Source: an uncultured Alistipes sp.
GTDB taxonomy: Bacteria; Bacteroidota; Bacteroidia; Bacteroidales; Rikenellaceae
Direction of reading: 5' to 3'
DNA: 17,566 nt
Assembly (NCBI GenBank): GCA_949840605.1
Contig: CATKXN010000051.1
Location: forward strand, 1 to 17,566
The first letter of the stretch is position 1, and the number at the start of each line of letters is the position of its first letter. Under the pieces are notes generated by a model. It did not search any database and had not been told where the DNA came from. It worked only from the letters and a program-made list of their open reading frames with translations. The position numbers were made by a program, and so were the translations under genes. Shown here piece after piece: positions 7,738 to 15,416 of the stretch.

Positions 7738-9150
7738 ATGCTTAACAACACGCGGACATATAGCGATATGTGGCAGACCTGCTTGGACCGAATCAAGGCC
7801 CGGACCTCCGCCGAGGAGTTCGAAAAGTGGTTCCAGCCCATCATCCCGCTCGAATTCGACGGGACGACGCTGCGGTTGAAGGTTCCCAACGAAAGCTACG
7901 TCCGCCAGATCGAGAAGAACTACATCCCGTTCCTCAAGCCGATCATTTCACAGCTCTACGGACAGCAGACGCGTCTGCACTACGCCGTGCCCCGCGCCAC
8001 GGCTCCGGCGGTCCCCGTGGCGGCCGATGCCGACACGACGGCCATATCGCGCTTCAATGCACAGACGAACACCGCAAATATAAAAAATCCTTTCGTCATT
8101 CCGGGCGTCCGGAAGATCATCGTCGATCCCCAGCTGAACCCGAACCTCACGTTCGCGACCTTCATCGAGGGCGAATGCAACCGGCTGGCCCGCTCGGCGG
8201 GCATGTCCGTGGCGGTGAACCCGGGCAACAACCCCTTCAACCCCCTATAGAGATATGGTGATTCGGGGTTGGGCAAGACACACATCGTGCAGTCGATCGG
8301 CCACGAGGTGCGCCAGCGCCATCCGGAGTTGCAGGTACTGTACGTCTCGATGAACAAGTTCCAGGCCCAGTTCCAGACAGCCTACAAGAACGGCGAGATC
8401 CCCGATTTCATCCATTTCTACCAGATGATCGACGTGCTCATCATCGACGACATCCAGGAACTGACGGGAAAGACGGGTACGCAGAACGCCTTCTTCAACA
8501 TCTTCAACCACCTGCAGCTGGCCGGAAAGCAGCTGATCCTCACTTCGGACAAGCCGCCCGTGGAGCTGAAAGACATCGAGCAGCGACTGCTGACGCGCTT
8601 CAAATGGGGATTGTCGGCCCAGCTGAACACCCCGGACTACGAGACGAAACTCAAGATCATCCGCGCCAAGGCGCAGAAACTGGGGGCCCAGATCACGGAC
8701 GACGTGGTGGCCTATCTCGCGGACAACATCTCGGCCAACGTGCGGGAGATCGAAGGGGCGCTTTCGTCGCTGGTGGCCAACGCCTCGTTCCTCGGACGCA
8801 AGATCACTACGTCGCTGGCCAAGGAGATTCTGAAAGTCTACGTGAAACTCTACCAGAAGGAGGTGACCATCGACCACATCATCGAGGTCGTGTGCGAATA
8901 CCTCGATCTCGACTTCGCGCGCTTCAACTCCACGGAGCGCACGCGGGAGATCGCCCAGGCGCGGCAGATCGCCATGTATCTGGCCAAGCAGCACACCAAG
9001 GCGCCGCTCACGACGATCGGGTCGGCCATCGGAGGCCGCAACCACGCCACGGTGCTCCATTCATGCAAAGCCGTGTCGAACCTCATCGAAACCGACAAGG
9101 CTTTCCGCCGCCAGGTCGAGGAGATCGAAAAGATAGTGCTCGCCCATTAG
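7738..9150 (+). pseudogene. dnaA: dnaA, chromosomal replication initiator, interrupted by an in-frame TAG
   Basis: The frame spans 470 codons plus the terminal stop, a normal length for a Bacteroidota DnaA, but codon 171 (8248-8250) is TAG. DnaA is the AAA+ ATPase that opens the replication origin. The part before the stop (1-170) has domain I (YSDMWQTCLDRIKART...) and the linker into domain III. The part after it, in the same frame, has Walker A GDSGLGKTH (174-182), Walker B VLIIDD (233-238), a sensor-1-like LILTSD, and the domain IV DNA-binding signature GRNHATVLH (433-441). Without the stop the region reads NPFNPL-x-R-YGDSGLGKTH, where the family has two hydrophobic residues at x-R. No in-frame ATG restores Walker A; TTG 8269 would begin inside it. 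Since dnaA is normally essential and the rest is intact, a sequence error, recoding or a very recent mutation are likelier than ordinary decay. Transcription ends at the hairpin at 9180. Confidence 0.9.
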
Positions 9151-9179
9151 GGCAAACATACCGTCGGTACAAACAGGAG

Positions 9180-9209
9180 GTCGTGACATTCGTTGTCACG
9201 ACTTTTTTT
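9180..9209 (+). terminator. Intrinsic terminator of dnaA
   Basis: A 9-bp perfect stem (GTCGTGACA / TGTCACGAC) with loop TTCGT is followed at once by seven Ts. It begins 30 bases after the dnaA stop. Confidence 0.92.
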
Positions 9210-9210
9210 G

Positions 9211-9218
9211 TATATTCG
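9211..9218 (+). promoter_or_regulatory. Candidate -7 element of the WYL regulator gene
   Basis: TATATTCG is one base off TAnnTTTG and begins one base after the dnaA terminator's T-tract, 26 bases before the ATG. No TTTG is seen at -33 spacing; that position falls inside the terminator stem. Confidence 0.35.
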
Positions 9219-9236
9219 CAGGAAATACCCATCCCC

Positions 9237-10139
9237 ATGGACCAACCCAAACTGGAACGCCTGCTGCGGCTGATGAAGCTGCTGACGGCCAACACCACCT
9301 ACAACATCGACCAGCTGGCCGAACGGCTCCAGATGTCGCGCCGCACGGTCTACCGCTACATCGACACATTCCGCGACGCGGGGTTCGTCATCAAGAAATC
9401 GGGCGACTGCATCCGGCTCGACAAAGAGTCGCCGCATTTCCGCGACATCTCGCAGCTGGTGCACTTCACCGAAGAGGAGGCCGTGATCCTGAAAAGCGCC
9501 ATCGAGAATATCGACGACACCAACCTATTGAAACAGAATCTCAAACGCAAGCTCTACTCGGTTTATGACAACAAGACGCTGGCCGACACCGTGGTCCGGG
9601 GCAAAAACGCCCCGAACATCCGGCAGCTGATCGAGGCCATCGAACAACGGCGGCAGGCGATCCTGTACGGCTACCAGTCGCCGCACGGCGGCGGAGTCCG
9701 CGACCGCCGGGTGGAGCCCTTCGCCTTCACGACCAACTACGTGCAGGTGTGGTGCTTCGACCTCGAAAGCCACTCGAACAAACTCTTCAAAACGTCGCGC
9801 ATCGGCTCCGTAGAGCTCTCCGACACGGCGTGGGAACACGCTGCCGAGCACGACGAAGGCTTCATCGACGTGTTCCGCATGCACGGCGGAGAGCGCCGCC
9901 GCGTGCGGCTGGAGCTGGGGATGCTGGCCTACAATTTGCTGTGCGAAGAGTATCCGCTGGCCGAGCGCGACCTGAAACCGTCGGGCCGGGGACGCTGGAC
10001 ACTGGACACCGAAGTCGCCGGCATGGCCGGGATAGGCCGGTTCGTCGTGGGGCTGCTGGACGACATCCGCATCGTCGATTCGCCCGAGCTGACCCGGTAT
10101 ATCCGGGAATACCTCGCGGCAAATGCAGCGCATGTATGA
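9237..10139 (+). CDS. HTH/WYL-domain transcriptional regulator (YafY/DeoR-like)
   Basis: 300 residues from ATG 9237 (MDQPKLERLLRLMKLL). The open frame extends far upstream through dnaA, but this start lies just after the dnaA terminator and begins directly with the winged-helix domain. Residues 1-60 form that domain, with recognition-helix sequence MSRRTVYRYIDTFRDAGF. From about residue 135 the WYL-type domain shows ILYGYQSPHG, the VEPFAF strand and WCFDLES, and a C-terminal extension runs to the end. WYL domains are thought to sense small ligands, often nucleic-acid-derived, and WYL regulators act as activators or repressors. The target is unknown; the cupin lipoprotein gene downstream is a neighbour but has its own promoter-like box. 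Family call firm, ligand and regulon unknown. Confidence 0.9.
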   Translation: MDQPKLERLLRLMKLLTANTTYNIDQLAERLQMSRRTVYRYIDTFRDAGFVIKKSGDCIRLDKESPHFRDISQLVHFTEEEAVILKSAIENIDDTNLLKQNLKRKLYSVYDNKTLADTVVRGKNAPNIRQLIEAIEQRRQAILYGYQSPHGGGVRDRRVEPFAFTTNYVQVWCFDLESHSNKLFKTSRIGSVELSDTAWEHAAEHDEGFIDVFRMHGGERRRVRLELGMLAYNLLCEEYPLAERDLKPSGRGRWTLDTEVAGMAGIGRFVVGLLDDIRIVDSPELTRYIREYLAANAAHV

Positions 10140-10148
10140 TTTTTTTCG

Positions 10149-10156
10149 TATATTGG
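10149..10156 (+). promoter_or_regulatory. Candidate -7 element of the cupin lipoprotein gene
   Basis: TATATTGG (one base off TAnnTTTG) follows a run of seven Ts at 10140-10146 and lies 21 bases before ATG 10177. No clear -33 TTTG is present. Confidence 0.33.
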
Positions 10157-10176
10157 ACTCACCAAATGAAAACATC

Positions 10177-10701
10177 ATGAAACACAACACGTTTCTGACA
10201 ACCGGCGCCCTGAGCCTGACGCTCGCCGCCGCATCCTGCTGCCGGCAAGCCCCGGCCGTGCAGGAGAAGACCGACGCGGAGCCCGTCGTACTGAAAGACT
10301 ACGGCGCCGAGCCGGCCACGCTCAATATCGAGAGCTACACGCTGGCGAACGAGAATTTCCGCACCGCGCTGTGGACGGGCGGCAATCTGCAGGTGACGCT
10401 CATGTCGATCCCTGCGGGCGGCGACGTGGGGCTGGAACAGCACACGAACATCGACCAGTTCCTGCGCGTGGAGGAGGGCACGGCCCGCGTGATGATGGGC
10501 GACAGCGAGGACCGGCTCGACTTCGTGCGGGAGGTTTCGGACGATTTCGCCATCCTGGTACCGGCCGGAAAGTGGCACAACATCGTCAATACGGGCGACA
10601 AACCGCTGAAAATCTATTCGATATATGCCCCGGCGGAACATCCCCGCGGCACGGTCCACAAAACGCAGCAGGAGGCCATGGAGGCTGAACACGACCATTG
10701 A
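10177..10701 (+). CDS. Cupin-domain lipoprotein
   Basis: 174 residues from ATG 10177. An in-frame ATG at 10123 would add 18 non-signal residues and overlap the WYL gene, so the later start is preferred: it gives MKHNTFLTTG, an Ala/Leu core and lipobox AASC (Cys21, with a second Cys22). Residues about 60-155 form one cupin barrel. Motif 1 appears as GLEQHTNIDQFLRVEEG (His89, Gln94 and Glu87 as possible metal ligands) and motif 2 as PAGKWHNIVN (His134). The C-terminus is His/Glu-rich (EAEHDH). Cytoplasmic relatives are annotated as cupins resembling mannose-6-phosphate isomerase without proof of activity. Here export to the envelope is predicted, which rules out a simple cytoplasmic sugar-isomerase role. 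Substrate unknown. The gene ends at a strong terminator 37 bases downstream. Confidence 0.88.
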   Translation: MKHNTFLTTGALSLTLAAASCCRQAPAVQEKTDAEPVVLKDYGAEPATLNIESYTLANENFRTALWTGGNLQVTLMSIPAGGDVGLEQHTNIDQFLRVEEGTARVMMGDSEDRLDFVREVSDDFAILVPAGKWHNIVNTGDKPLKIYSIYAPAEHPRGTVHKTQQEAMEAEHDH

Positions 10702-10738
10702 AAGACCGGTCTTCGAAAGGCCTTCATGCTCCGGTTTC

Positions 10739-10770
10739 ATACCCGCCGTCCGGACGGCGGGTATATTTTT
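10739..10770 (+). terminator. Intrinsic terminator after the cupin gene
   Basis: A 26-base perfect palindrome (13-bp half ATACCCGCCGTCC, 10739-10764) is followed by A and five Ts. The hairpin is very GC-rich; central bases would open to form the loop. Confidence 0.9.
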
Positions 10771-10848
10771 CGCACTTTTTCCGAATTATGTCACAACCTG
10801 TCACACAAACGCCGTTCCTTTGCATCATGAACCAAAAAACAAGACAAA

Positions 10849-11061
10849 TTGGGAACAGCTTACAAGATCAGGTGCAAGCACTGCGGAGCGCAGTTCGAGC
10901 ACTCCACGCAGCCGGGTTTCGGACTGATGCCGATGTGCGTCGGCTGCGGCGAATACGTCGAGACCGAAACAGCCATCCGGTGCCCGGCCTGCCGGCGGCG
11001 GCTCAACACCACGCAGGAGGAGTTCAACGAACAGGTCGAGGTGACCTACCTTTGGGATTGA
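10849..11061 (+). CDS. Small six-cysteine zinc-ribbon protein, probable TTG start
   Basis: 70 residues with three CxxC knuckles: CKHC (Cys9, Cys12), CVGC (Cys30, Cys33) and CPAC (Cys45, Cys48), and an acidic tail ending VTYLWD. The pattern suggests a zinc-binding ribbon, possibly with one pair left over for redox or a partner. The start is inferred. A TGA lies in frame at 10828-10830, the nearby ATG at 10827 is in another frame, and there is no in-frame ATG before the first CxxC, so TTG 10849 (MGTAYKIRCKHCG) is the best start. It is preceded by an A-rich stretch, as usual for this phylum. It lies alone between the cupin terminator and the peroxiredoxin promoter region. No specific function is recognised. 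Confidence 0.75.
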   Translation: MGTAYKIRCKHCGAQFEHSTQPGFGLMPMCVGCGEYVETETAIRCPACRRRLNTTQEEFNEQVEVTYLWD

Positions 11062-11110
11062 GACCGTAAAAAAGTCGCCCCGGAAACGCGGAAATCACCG
11101 GAAATTTACC

Positions 11111-11118
11111 TATCTTTG
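11111..11118 (+). promoter_or_regulatory. Predicted -7 element for the bcp-recA-rel operon
   Basis: TATCTTTG matches TAnnTTTG perfectly and would give a leader of about 25 bases before ATG 11147. No TTTG is found at the -33 spacing, so the -33 region is weak or absent. Confidence 0.5.
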
Positions 11119-11146
11119 GAAAATAATTACCTTTTGCAAAAACGCG

Positions 11147-11611
11147 ATGACACAGCTGCAGGTGGGGGATAAAGCCCCCGATTTCAAGTCCACGACCCAG
11201 GACGGCGACACCCTGACGCTCGCCGACCTCCTCGGACAGCGCACGATACTCTATTTCTATCCCAAGGACAACACCTCGGGTTGTACGCTCGAAGCCAAGA
11301 GCCTGCGCGACGGCAAGGCCGAACTCGCACGGATGGGATTCCGCATCGTCGGCGTAAGCCCCGACAGCGAGAAGTCACACCGGAATTTCTGCGACAAGCA
11401 CGAACTGAACTTCACGCTGCTCGCGGACACCGACCATTCGGTCTGCGAGGCTTACGGCGTGTGGGCCGAGAAATCGATGTACGGGCGCAAATACATGGGT
11501 GTCCTGCGCACGACGTTCGTGATCGACGCCGAAGGGCGCATCGAAAAGATTTTCAACAAGGTGGACACCAAGAACCATTACCAGCAGATCATTGATTCCT
11601 ACAAACAGTAA
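11147..11611 (+). CDS. bcp: Thioredoxin-dependent peroxiredoxin, PrxQ/Bcp family
   Basis: 154 residues, the normal length for a PrxQ/Bcp peroxiredoxin, which reduces hydrogen and organic peroxides in the cytoplasm with thioredoxin. The fold starts with [14 protein letters not shown]. The peroxidatic cysteine is Cys46 in [13 protein letters not shown]. The E. coli-type resolving cysteine, five residues later, is missing (Lys51). Instead Cys82 in RNFCDKH lies 36 residues after Cys46, the spacing of the alpha3-type PrxQ exemplified in Xanthomonas (Cys48/Cys84), so Cys82 is the likely partner. Cys100 is a third cysteine. ATG 11147 fits the family N-terminus. The gene heads a tight cluster, 17 bases before recA, so oxidative defence and DNA repair are probably cotranscribed. 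Confidence 0.95.
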   Translation: MTQLQVGDKAPDFKSTTQDGDTLTLADLLGQRTILYFYPKDNTSGCTLEAKSLRDGKAELARMGFRIVGVSPDSEKSHRNFCDKHELNFTLLADTDHSVCEAYGVWAEKSMYGRKYMGVLRTTFVIDAEGRIEKIFNKVDTKNHYQQIIDSYKQ

Positions 11612-11628
11612 AAAACAAAAAAAACGAT

Positions 11629-12642
11629 ATGGCAGAAAAAGTACAGGTAAACGCGGACAAGCTCAAAGTCTTGGACGCCGTCATGCAGAAAATAGAGAAG
11701 GATTTCGGCAAAGGCTCGATCATGCGCATGAACAGCACCGAAGTGAACGACGTGCCGGTGATTCCCACGGGGTCGATCACGCTCGACATGGCGCTCGGCG
11801 TGGGCGGTTATCCCAAAGGCCGCGTCGTGGAGATCTACGGCCCCGAGTCGTCGGGTAAGACCACGCTGGCCATTCACGCCATCGCCGAGGCTCAGAAAGC
11901 CGGCGGCATCGCGGCCTTCATCGACGCCGAGCATGCGTTCGACAGTTTCTATGCGCAGAAACTGGGCGTAGACGTCGACAACCTCCTCATTTCGCAGCCC
12001 GACAACGGCGAGCAGGCCCTCGAAATCGCCGATTCGCTGATCCGTTCGAGCGCCATCGACATCATCGTCATCGATTCCGTGGCGGCGCTGACGCCCAAGG
12101 CCGAGATCGAAGGCGAGATGGGCGAGTCGAAGATGGGCTTGCAGGCCCGGCTGATGTCGCAGGCACTGCGCAAGCTCACGTCGAGCATCTCGAAGACCAA
12201 GACCGTCTGCATCTTCATCAACCAGCTGCGCGACAAGATCGGCGTGGTTTACGGCAACCCCGAGACCACGACGGGCGGCAACGCGCTGAAATTCTACGCC
12301 TCGGTGCGTATCGACATCCGCCGCGTCTCGGTCATCAAGGACGGCGACGAGCAGCTGGGAACCCGCACCAAGGTCAAGGTCGTGAAGAACAAGGTGGCGC
12401 CCCCGTTCAAACGCGCGGAGTTCGACATCATGTTCGGCGAAGGCATTTCGAAAATCGGCGAGATCATCGACCTGGGTGTCGACTACGGCGTGATCAAGAA
12501 GGCCGGCTCGTGGTTCTCCTACGGCGAGAAGAAGATCGGCCAGGGACGCGACGCGGTCAAGGAACTCCTGAAAAACGACGAGGAGCTGCGCAACGAGATC
12601 GAGGCCAAAGTCCGCGAGGCCATGAAGACCAAAAAGGAGTAA
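11629..12642 (+). CDS. recA: RecA recombinase
   Basis: 337 residues, complete. RecA forms filaments on single-stranded DNA, drives strand exchange and triggers cleavage of SOS-type repressors. Visible: Walker [10 protein letters not shown] (71-79), the Walker B strand [10 protein letters not shown], the L1-L2 region with INQLRDKIG and [17 protein letters not shown], and the basic C-terminal domain ending in a charged EAMKTKKE tail. The leader is an A-rich run (no Shine-Dalgarno) 17 bases after bcp, so transcription most likely comes from the bcp promoter. I see no LexA-type operator directly upstream. The rel gene starts 3 bases after the stop. Codon use is GC-rich and uniform, with no sign of transfer. 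Confidence 0.98.
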   Translation: MAEKVQVNADKLKVLDAVMQKIEKDFGKGSIMRMNSTEVNDVPVIPTGSITLDMALGVGGYPKGRVVEIYGPESSGKTTLAIHAIAEAQKAGGIAAFIDAEHAFDSFYAQKLGVDVDNLLISQPDNGEQALEIADSLIRSSAIDIIVIDSVAALTPKAEIEGEMGESKMGLQARLMSQALRKLTSSISKTKTVCIFINQLRDKIGVVYGNPETTTGGNALKFYASVRIDIRRVSVIKDGDEQLGTRTKVKVVKNKVAPPFKRAEFDIMFGEGISKIGEIIDLGVDYGVIKKAGSWFSYGEKKIGQGRDAVKELLKNDEELRNEIEAKVREAMKTKKE

Positions 12643-12645
12643 CAT

Positions 12646-14868
12646 ATGGGTTATACTGCCGAGGATGAAGAACTTATAAAGGAAAAATGGGATGATCTCC
12701 TGTTGTCCTGCACCAAGATCTGCAAGAACGACGAGGACTGGAATTTCATCAAACGGGCATTTTTCCTGGCCAAGGAGGCACACGAGGGGGTAAGGCGTCG
12801 CTCCGGCGAGCCGTACCTCCTGCATCCTATTGCAGTAGCCAAGATCGTCATCGAGGAGATCGGACTGGGCGTGAAATCAGTCGTCGCGGCGCTGCTGCAC
12901 GACGTCGTGGAGGACACGGAATACACCGTGGAGGACATGGAACGCATCTTCGGCCCCAAGATCGCCTCGATGGTCGACGGACTGACGAAGATGTCGGGCG
13001 TATTCAACGCCGACACTTCGGAGCAGGCCGAATATTTCCGGAAAGTGCTCCTCACGCTCTCGGACGACGTGAGGGTCATCCTGATAAAGATCGCCGACCG
13101 GCTGCACAACATGCGCACGCTGGGGGCGATGCCGATGAACAAGCAGATCAAGATCACCGGCGAAACCATCTACCTCTTCGCACCGCTGGCCTACAGGCTG
13201 GGGCTCTATTCGATCAAGAGCGAGTTGGAGGACCTCTGCATGAAGTACCGGTTTCCGCAGCAGTTCGCCGAGATCACCCAGAAACTGCAGGAAAGCGAGG
13301 CTTCGCGCCGGGAGTTCATCGACAAGTTCAACGCCCCGATCATCGCCGCGCTCAACCGCGACAACATCAATTACGAAATTTCAGGCCGCGTGAAGAGCGT
13401 CTACTCCATTTGGAGCAAGATGCAGCGCAAGCAGATTCCCTTCGAGGAGATTTACGACCTGTTCGCCATCCGCATCGTCTTCAAACCGCTGCCGTTCCCG
13501 TCGGAAAAGACCCAGTGCTGGCAGATCTATTCCACGATCACCGACATCTACACCCCCAAGCCCGACCGGCTGAGAGACTGGATTTCGATGCCCAAGGCCA
13601 ACGGCTACGAGGCGCTGCACTCGACGGTGATGGGCCCCGACGGCGTCTGGGTCGAGGTGCAGATCCGCACGCAGCGCATGGAGGACATCGCCGAGAGAGG
13701 ATTCGCCGCACACTGGAAATACAAGCACGCCACCATCTCGCAGGACGAAGACGAGTTCGACCGCTGGCTGAAGCAGATACGTGCGGCGCTGAACAGCCCG
13801 ACGGAGAATGCCGTCGACTTCCTGGATAACTTTAAGTTATCGCTGTATACATCTGAGATAGTGGTGTTTACGCCAAAAGGGGAGGCCCGAAAAATGCCGT
13901 TCGGAGCCACGGCGCTGGACTTCGCTTACGACATCCACTCGAAGATCGGCAACAGCGCCATCAGCGCCAAGATCAACCATAAACTCGAACCGATCACCAC
14001 GCAGATCAACAGCGGCGACCAGATCGAAATCATCACCGCCGACAACGCCCGTCCCAAGCCCGAATGGCTGGAGATAGCGACCACGGCCAAGGCCAAGCAG
14101 GCGATCAAGAGCTTCCTCAAGCGCGAACGGCAGAACAACATCGAGCGGGGTATGCAGATGCTCGACGAGAAGATGAAGTCGCTGAACGTCAAGCTCAGCG
14201 GACGCGTACTGCGCAAGATCGTCCCCATTTACGACTGCAACAACAAAGAGGAACTTTACAGCAAGATCGGCGCGGGAATCGTCTCGCTCGACAGTCTGGA
14301 CAAAGCCCTGAAAGTCAACTCCAAGAGCAAGATACTAAAATTCTGGACCCTCTTCATCCCCAAAAAGGAGGAAGAGGACGCTGACGATCCCCAGACACCG
14401 GGCGATATCGCCCCGGCGGCGGATGTGCAGGCTGCGGCGGAACCTCAGTTCGAGATCGCCGAGTGCTGCAAGCCGATTCCGGGGGACAAGGTGGTAGGGT
14501 ATCGCGACCCGGCGACCGGGAAGATCATGGTCCACAAGGCCACGTGCGACGAACTGAACCGCCTGGCCGCACAGTTCGGACGAAATATCGTCAAGGAAGA
14601 GATCAAATGGTCGCAGCACAAGGCTATGTCGTACCTCGTGACCATGGAGTTGCGCGGCATCGACCGGCAGGGCATTCTGCTCGACCTGGCCAAGGTCGTA
14701 AGCGCCGATTTCAACATCAACATCCGCGAAGTGAACATTCACAGCCACGACGGCATCTTCGAAGGCAGCGTCATCCTCTATGTGAAGGACGCCGAAGGCC
14801 TCCACGCCGTGATGGACAAACTGCGCAAGATTAAGGGTATAGAGAGTGTCAAACGAACATTAAGTTGA
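12646..14868 (+). CDS. Bifunctional (p)ppGpp synthetase/hydrolase, Rel/SpoT family
   Basis: 740 residues, typical of long RSH enzymes controlling the stringent response. The hydrolase domain has the HD motif LLHDVVED (His85-Asp86, Glu89-Asp90) and IKIADRLHNMRTL, so it appears active. The synthetase domain has YDLFAIRIVF, the loop RLRDWISMPKANGYEALHS (308-326; basic RxRD rather than the acidic ExDD of RelA-only enzymes) and EVQIRTQRMEDIAERG, so it also appears active. A TGS domain follows (from about 405, IVVFTPKGEARKMPFGAT), then a cysteine-containing region (ECCKPIPGD, 606-614) and a C-terminal ACT domain (about 665-740). It starts 3 bases after recA, and the small membrane protein gene follows 4 bases after its stop. 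Codons 394-412, at the junction into TGS, are unusually AT-rich. Confidence 0.96.
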   Translation: MGYTAEDEELIKEKWDDLLLSCTKICKNDEDWNFIKRAFFLAKEAHEGVRRRSGEPYLLHPIAVAKIVIEEIGLGVKSVVAALLHDVVEDTEYTVEDMERIFGPKIASMVDGLTKMSGVFNADTSEQAEYFRKVLLTLSDDVRVILIKIADRLHNMRTLGAMPMNKQIKITGETIYLFAPLAYRLGLYSIKSELEDLCMKYRFPQQFAEITQKLQESEASRREFIDKFNAPIIAALNRDNINYEISGRVKSVYSIWSKMQRKQIPFEEIYDLFAIRIVFKPLPFPSEKTQCWQIYSTITDIYTPKPDRLRDWISMPKANGYEALHSTVMGPDGVWVEVQIRTQRMEDIAERGFAAHWKYKHATISQDEDEFDRWLKQIRAALNSPTENAVDFLDNFKLSLYTSEIVVFTPKGEARKMPFGATALDFAYDIHSKIGNSAISAKINHKLEPITTQINSGDQIEIITADNARPKPEWLEIATTAKAKQAIKSFLKRERQNNIERGMQMLDEKMKSLNVKLSGRVLRKIVPIYDCNNKEELYSKIGAGIVSLDSLDKALKVNSKSKILKFWTLFIPKKEEEDADDPQTPGDIAPAADVQAAAEPQFEIAECCKPIPGDKVVGYRDPATGKIMVHKATCDELNRLAAQFGRNIVKEEIKWSQHKAMSYLVTMELRGIDRQGILLDLAKVVSADFNINIREVNIHSHDGIFEGSVILYVKDAEGLHAVMDKLRKIKGIESVKRTLS

Positions 14869-14872
14869 AGTC

Positions 14873-15319
14873 ATGGAGGATTTCGCATCTGTCATATGGG
14901 TCGTGATCATCGTAGGAGCGATGATCTTCAATGTCGTGTCTCAATCCCGCAAAGCCCGCGGAAAGGGCGCCCAGCAGACGCCCCACGGCGAAGCATGGCC
15001 CTCGTCGCCGATACCTTCGGCAATCCCGGCACGTCCGGAGCCCGCCGGGCCCGTTTTTCAGGACGAAAGCCGGAGCCTCGAGGAAATTCCCGCCCAGGAG
15101 TTCGCACCGGAATATACGGCGTCTGTTAGGACCGAAACGGGGGCTCTCCGCCGTCAGACCGCCGACCGGCTCGAAACAGCGCCGGAAAGGGACGAAATCG
15201 CGGCTAACGCCATTGCGGACACTTCGGAGGAGACAATTGCGTCTATCGCCGAAGAATTCGACCTGCAGCAGGCCGTGATCTATTCGGAGATACTGAAGCC
15301 CCGTTTCGACGAAGAATAG
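14873..15319 (+). CDS. Small single-pass membrane protein, unknown function
   Basis: 148 residues starting 4 bases after the rel stop, so very likely cotranscribed. Residues about 6-23 (SVIWVVIIVGAMIFNVVS) form one transmembrane helix followed by SRKARGK, which favours N-out, C-in topology. The middle (about 30-110) is rich in Pro, Ala, Glu and Arg and looks disordered. The C-terminal 35 residues (EETIASIAEEFDLQQAVIYS...PRFDEE) look ordered, amphipathic and acidic, and are the part most likely to bind a partner. I recognise no named domain. The context (peroxiredoxin, RecA, Rel) suggests a housekeeping role but does not define it. The start is supported by the helix beginning right after it. 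Confidence 0.85.
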   Translation: MEDFASVIWVVIIVGAMIFNVVSQSRKARGKGAQQTPHGEAWPSSPIPSAIPARPEPAGPVFQDESRSLEEIPAQEFAPEYTASVRTETGALRRQTADRLETAPERDEIAANAIADTSEETIASIAEEFDLQQAVIYSEILKPRFDEE

Positions 15320-15416
15320 GGTATCCCGGGTCTAAAGAGGCGATATTCGCGACACACCGACGTCGGGTCATTTTCGGGCAATCCCATCCGCAAACACTTT
15401 CTAAACAAATAAAAAA

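Noticed and set aside
10123..10176. Earlier ATG for the cupin gene
   Set aside because: It overlaps the WYL gene and places 18 polar residues before a clear lipoprotein signal peptide.
11612..11628. LexA/SOS operator ahead of recA
   Set aside because: The gap is only an A-rich 17-base stretch with no palindrome.
15320..15416. Terminator or promoter between the small membrane protein and HIT genes
   Set aside because: Only a 10-base palindrome (CCGACGTCGG, 15358-15367) without a T-tract, and no TAnnTTTG box, was found.
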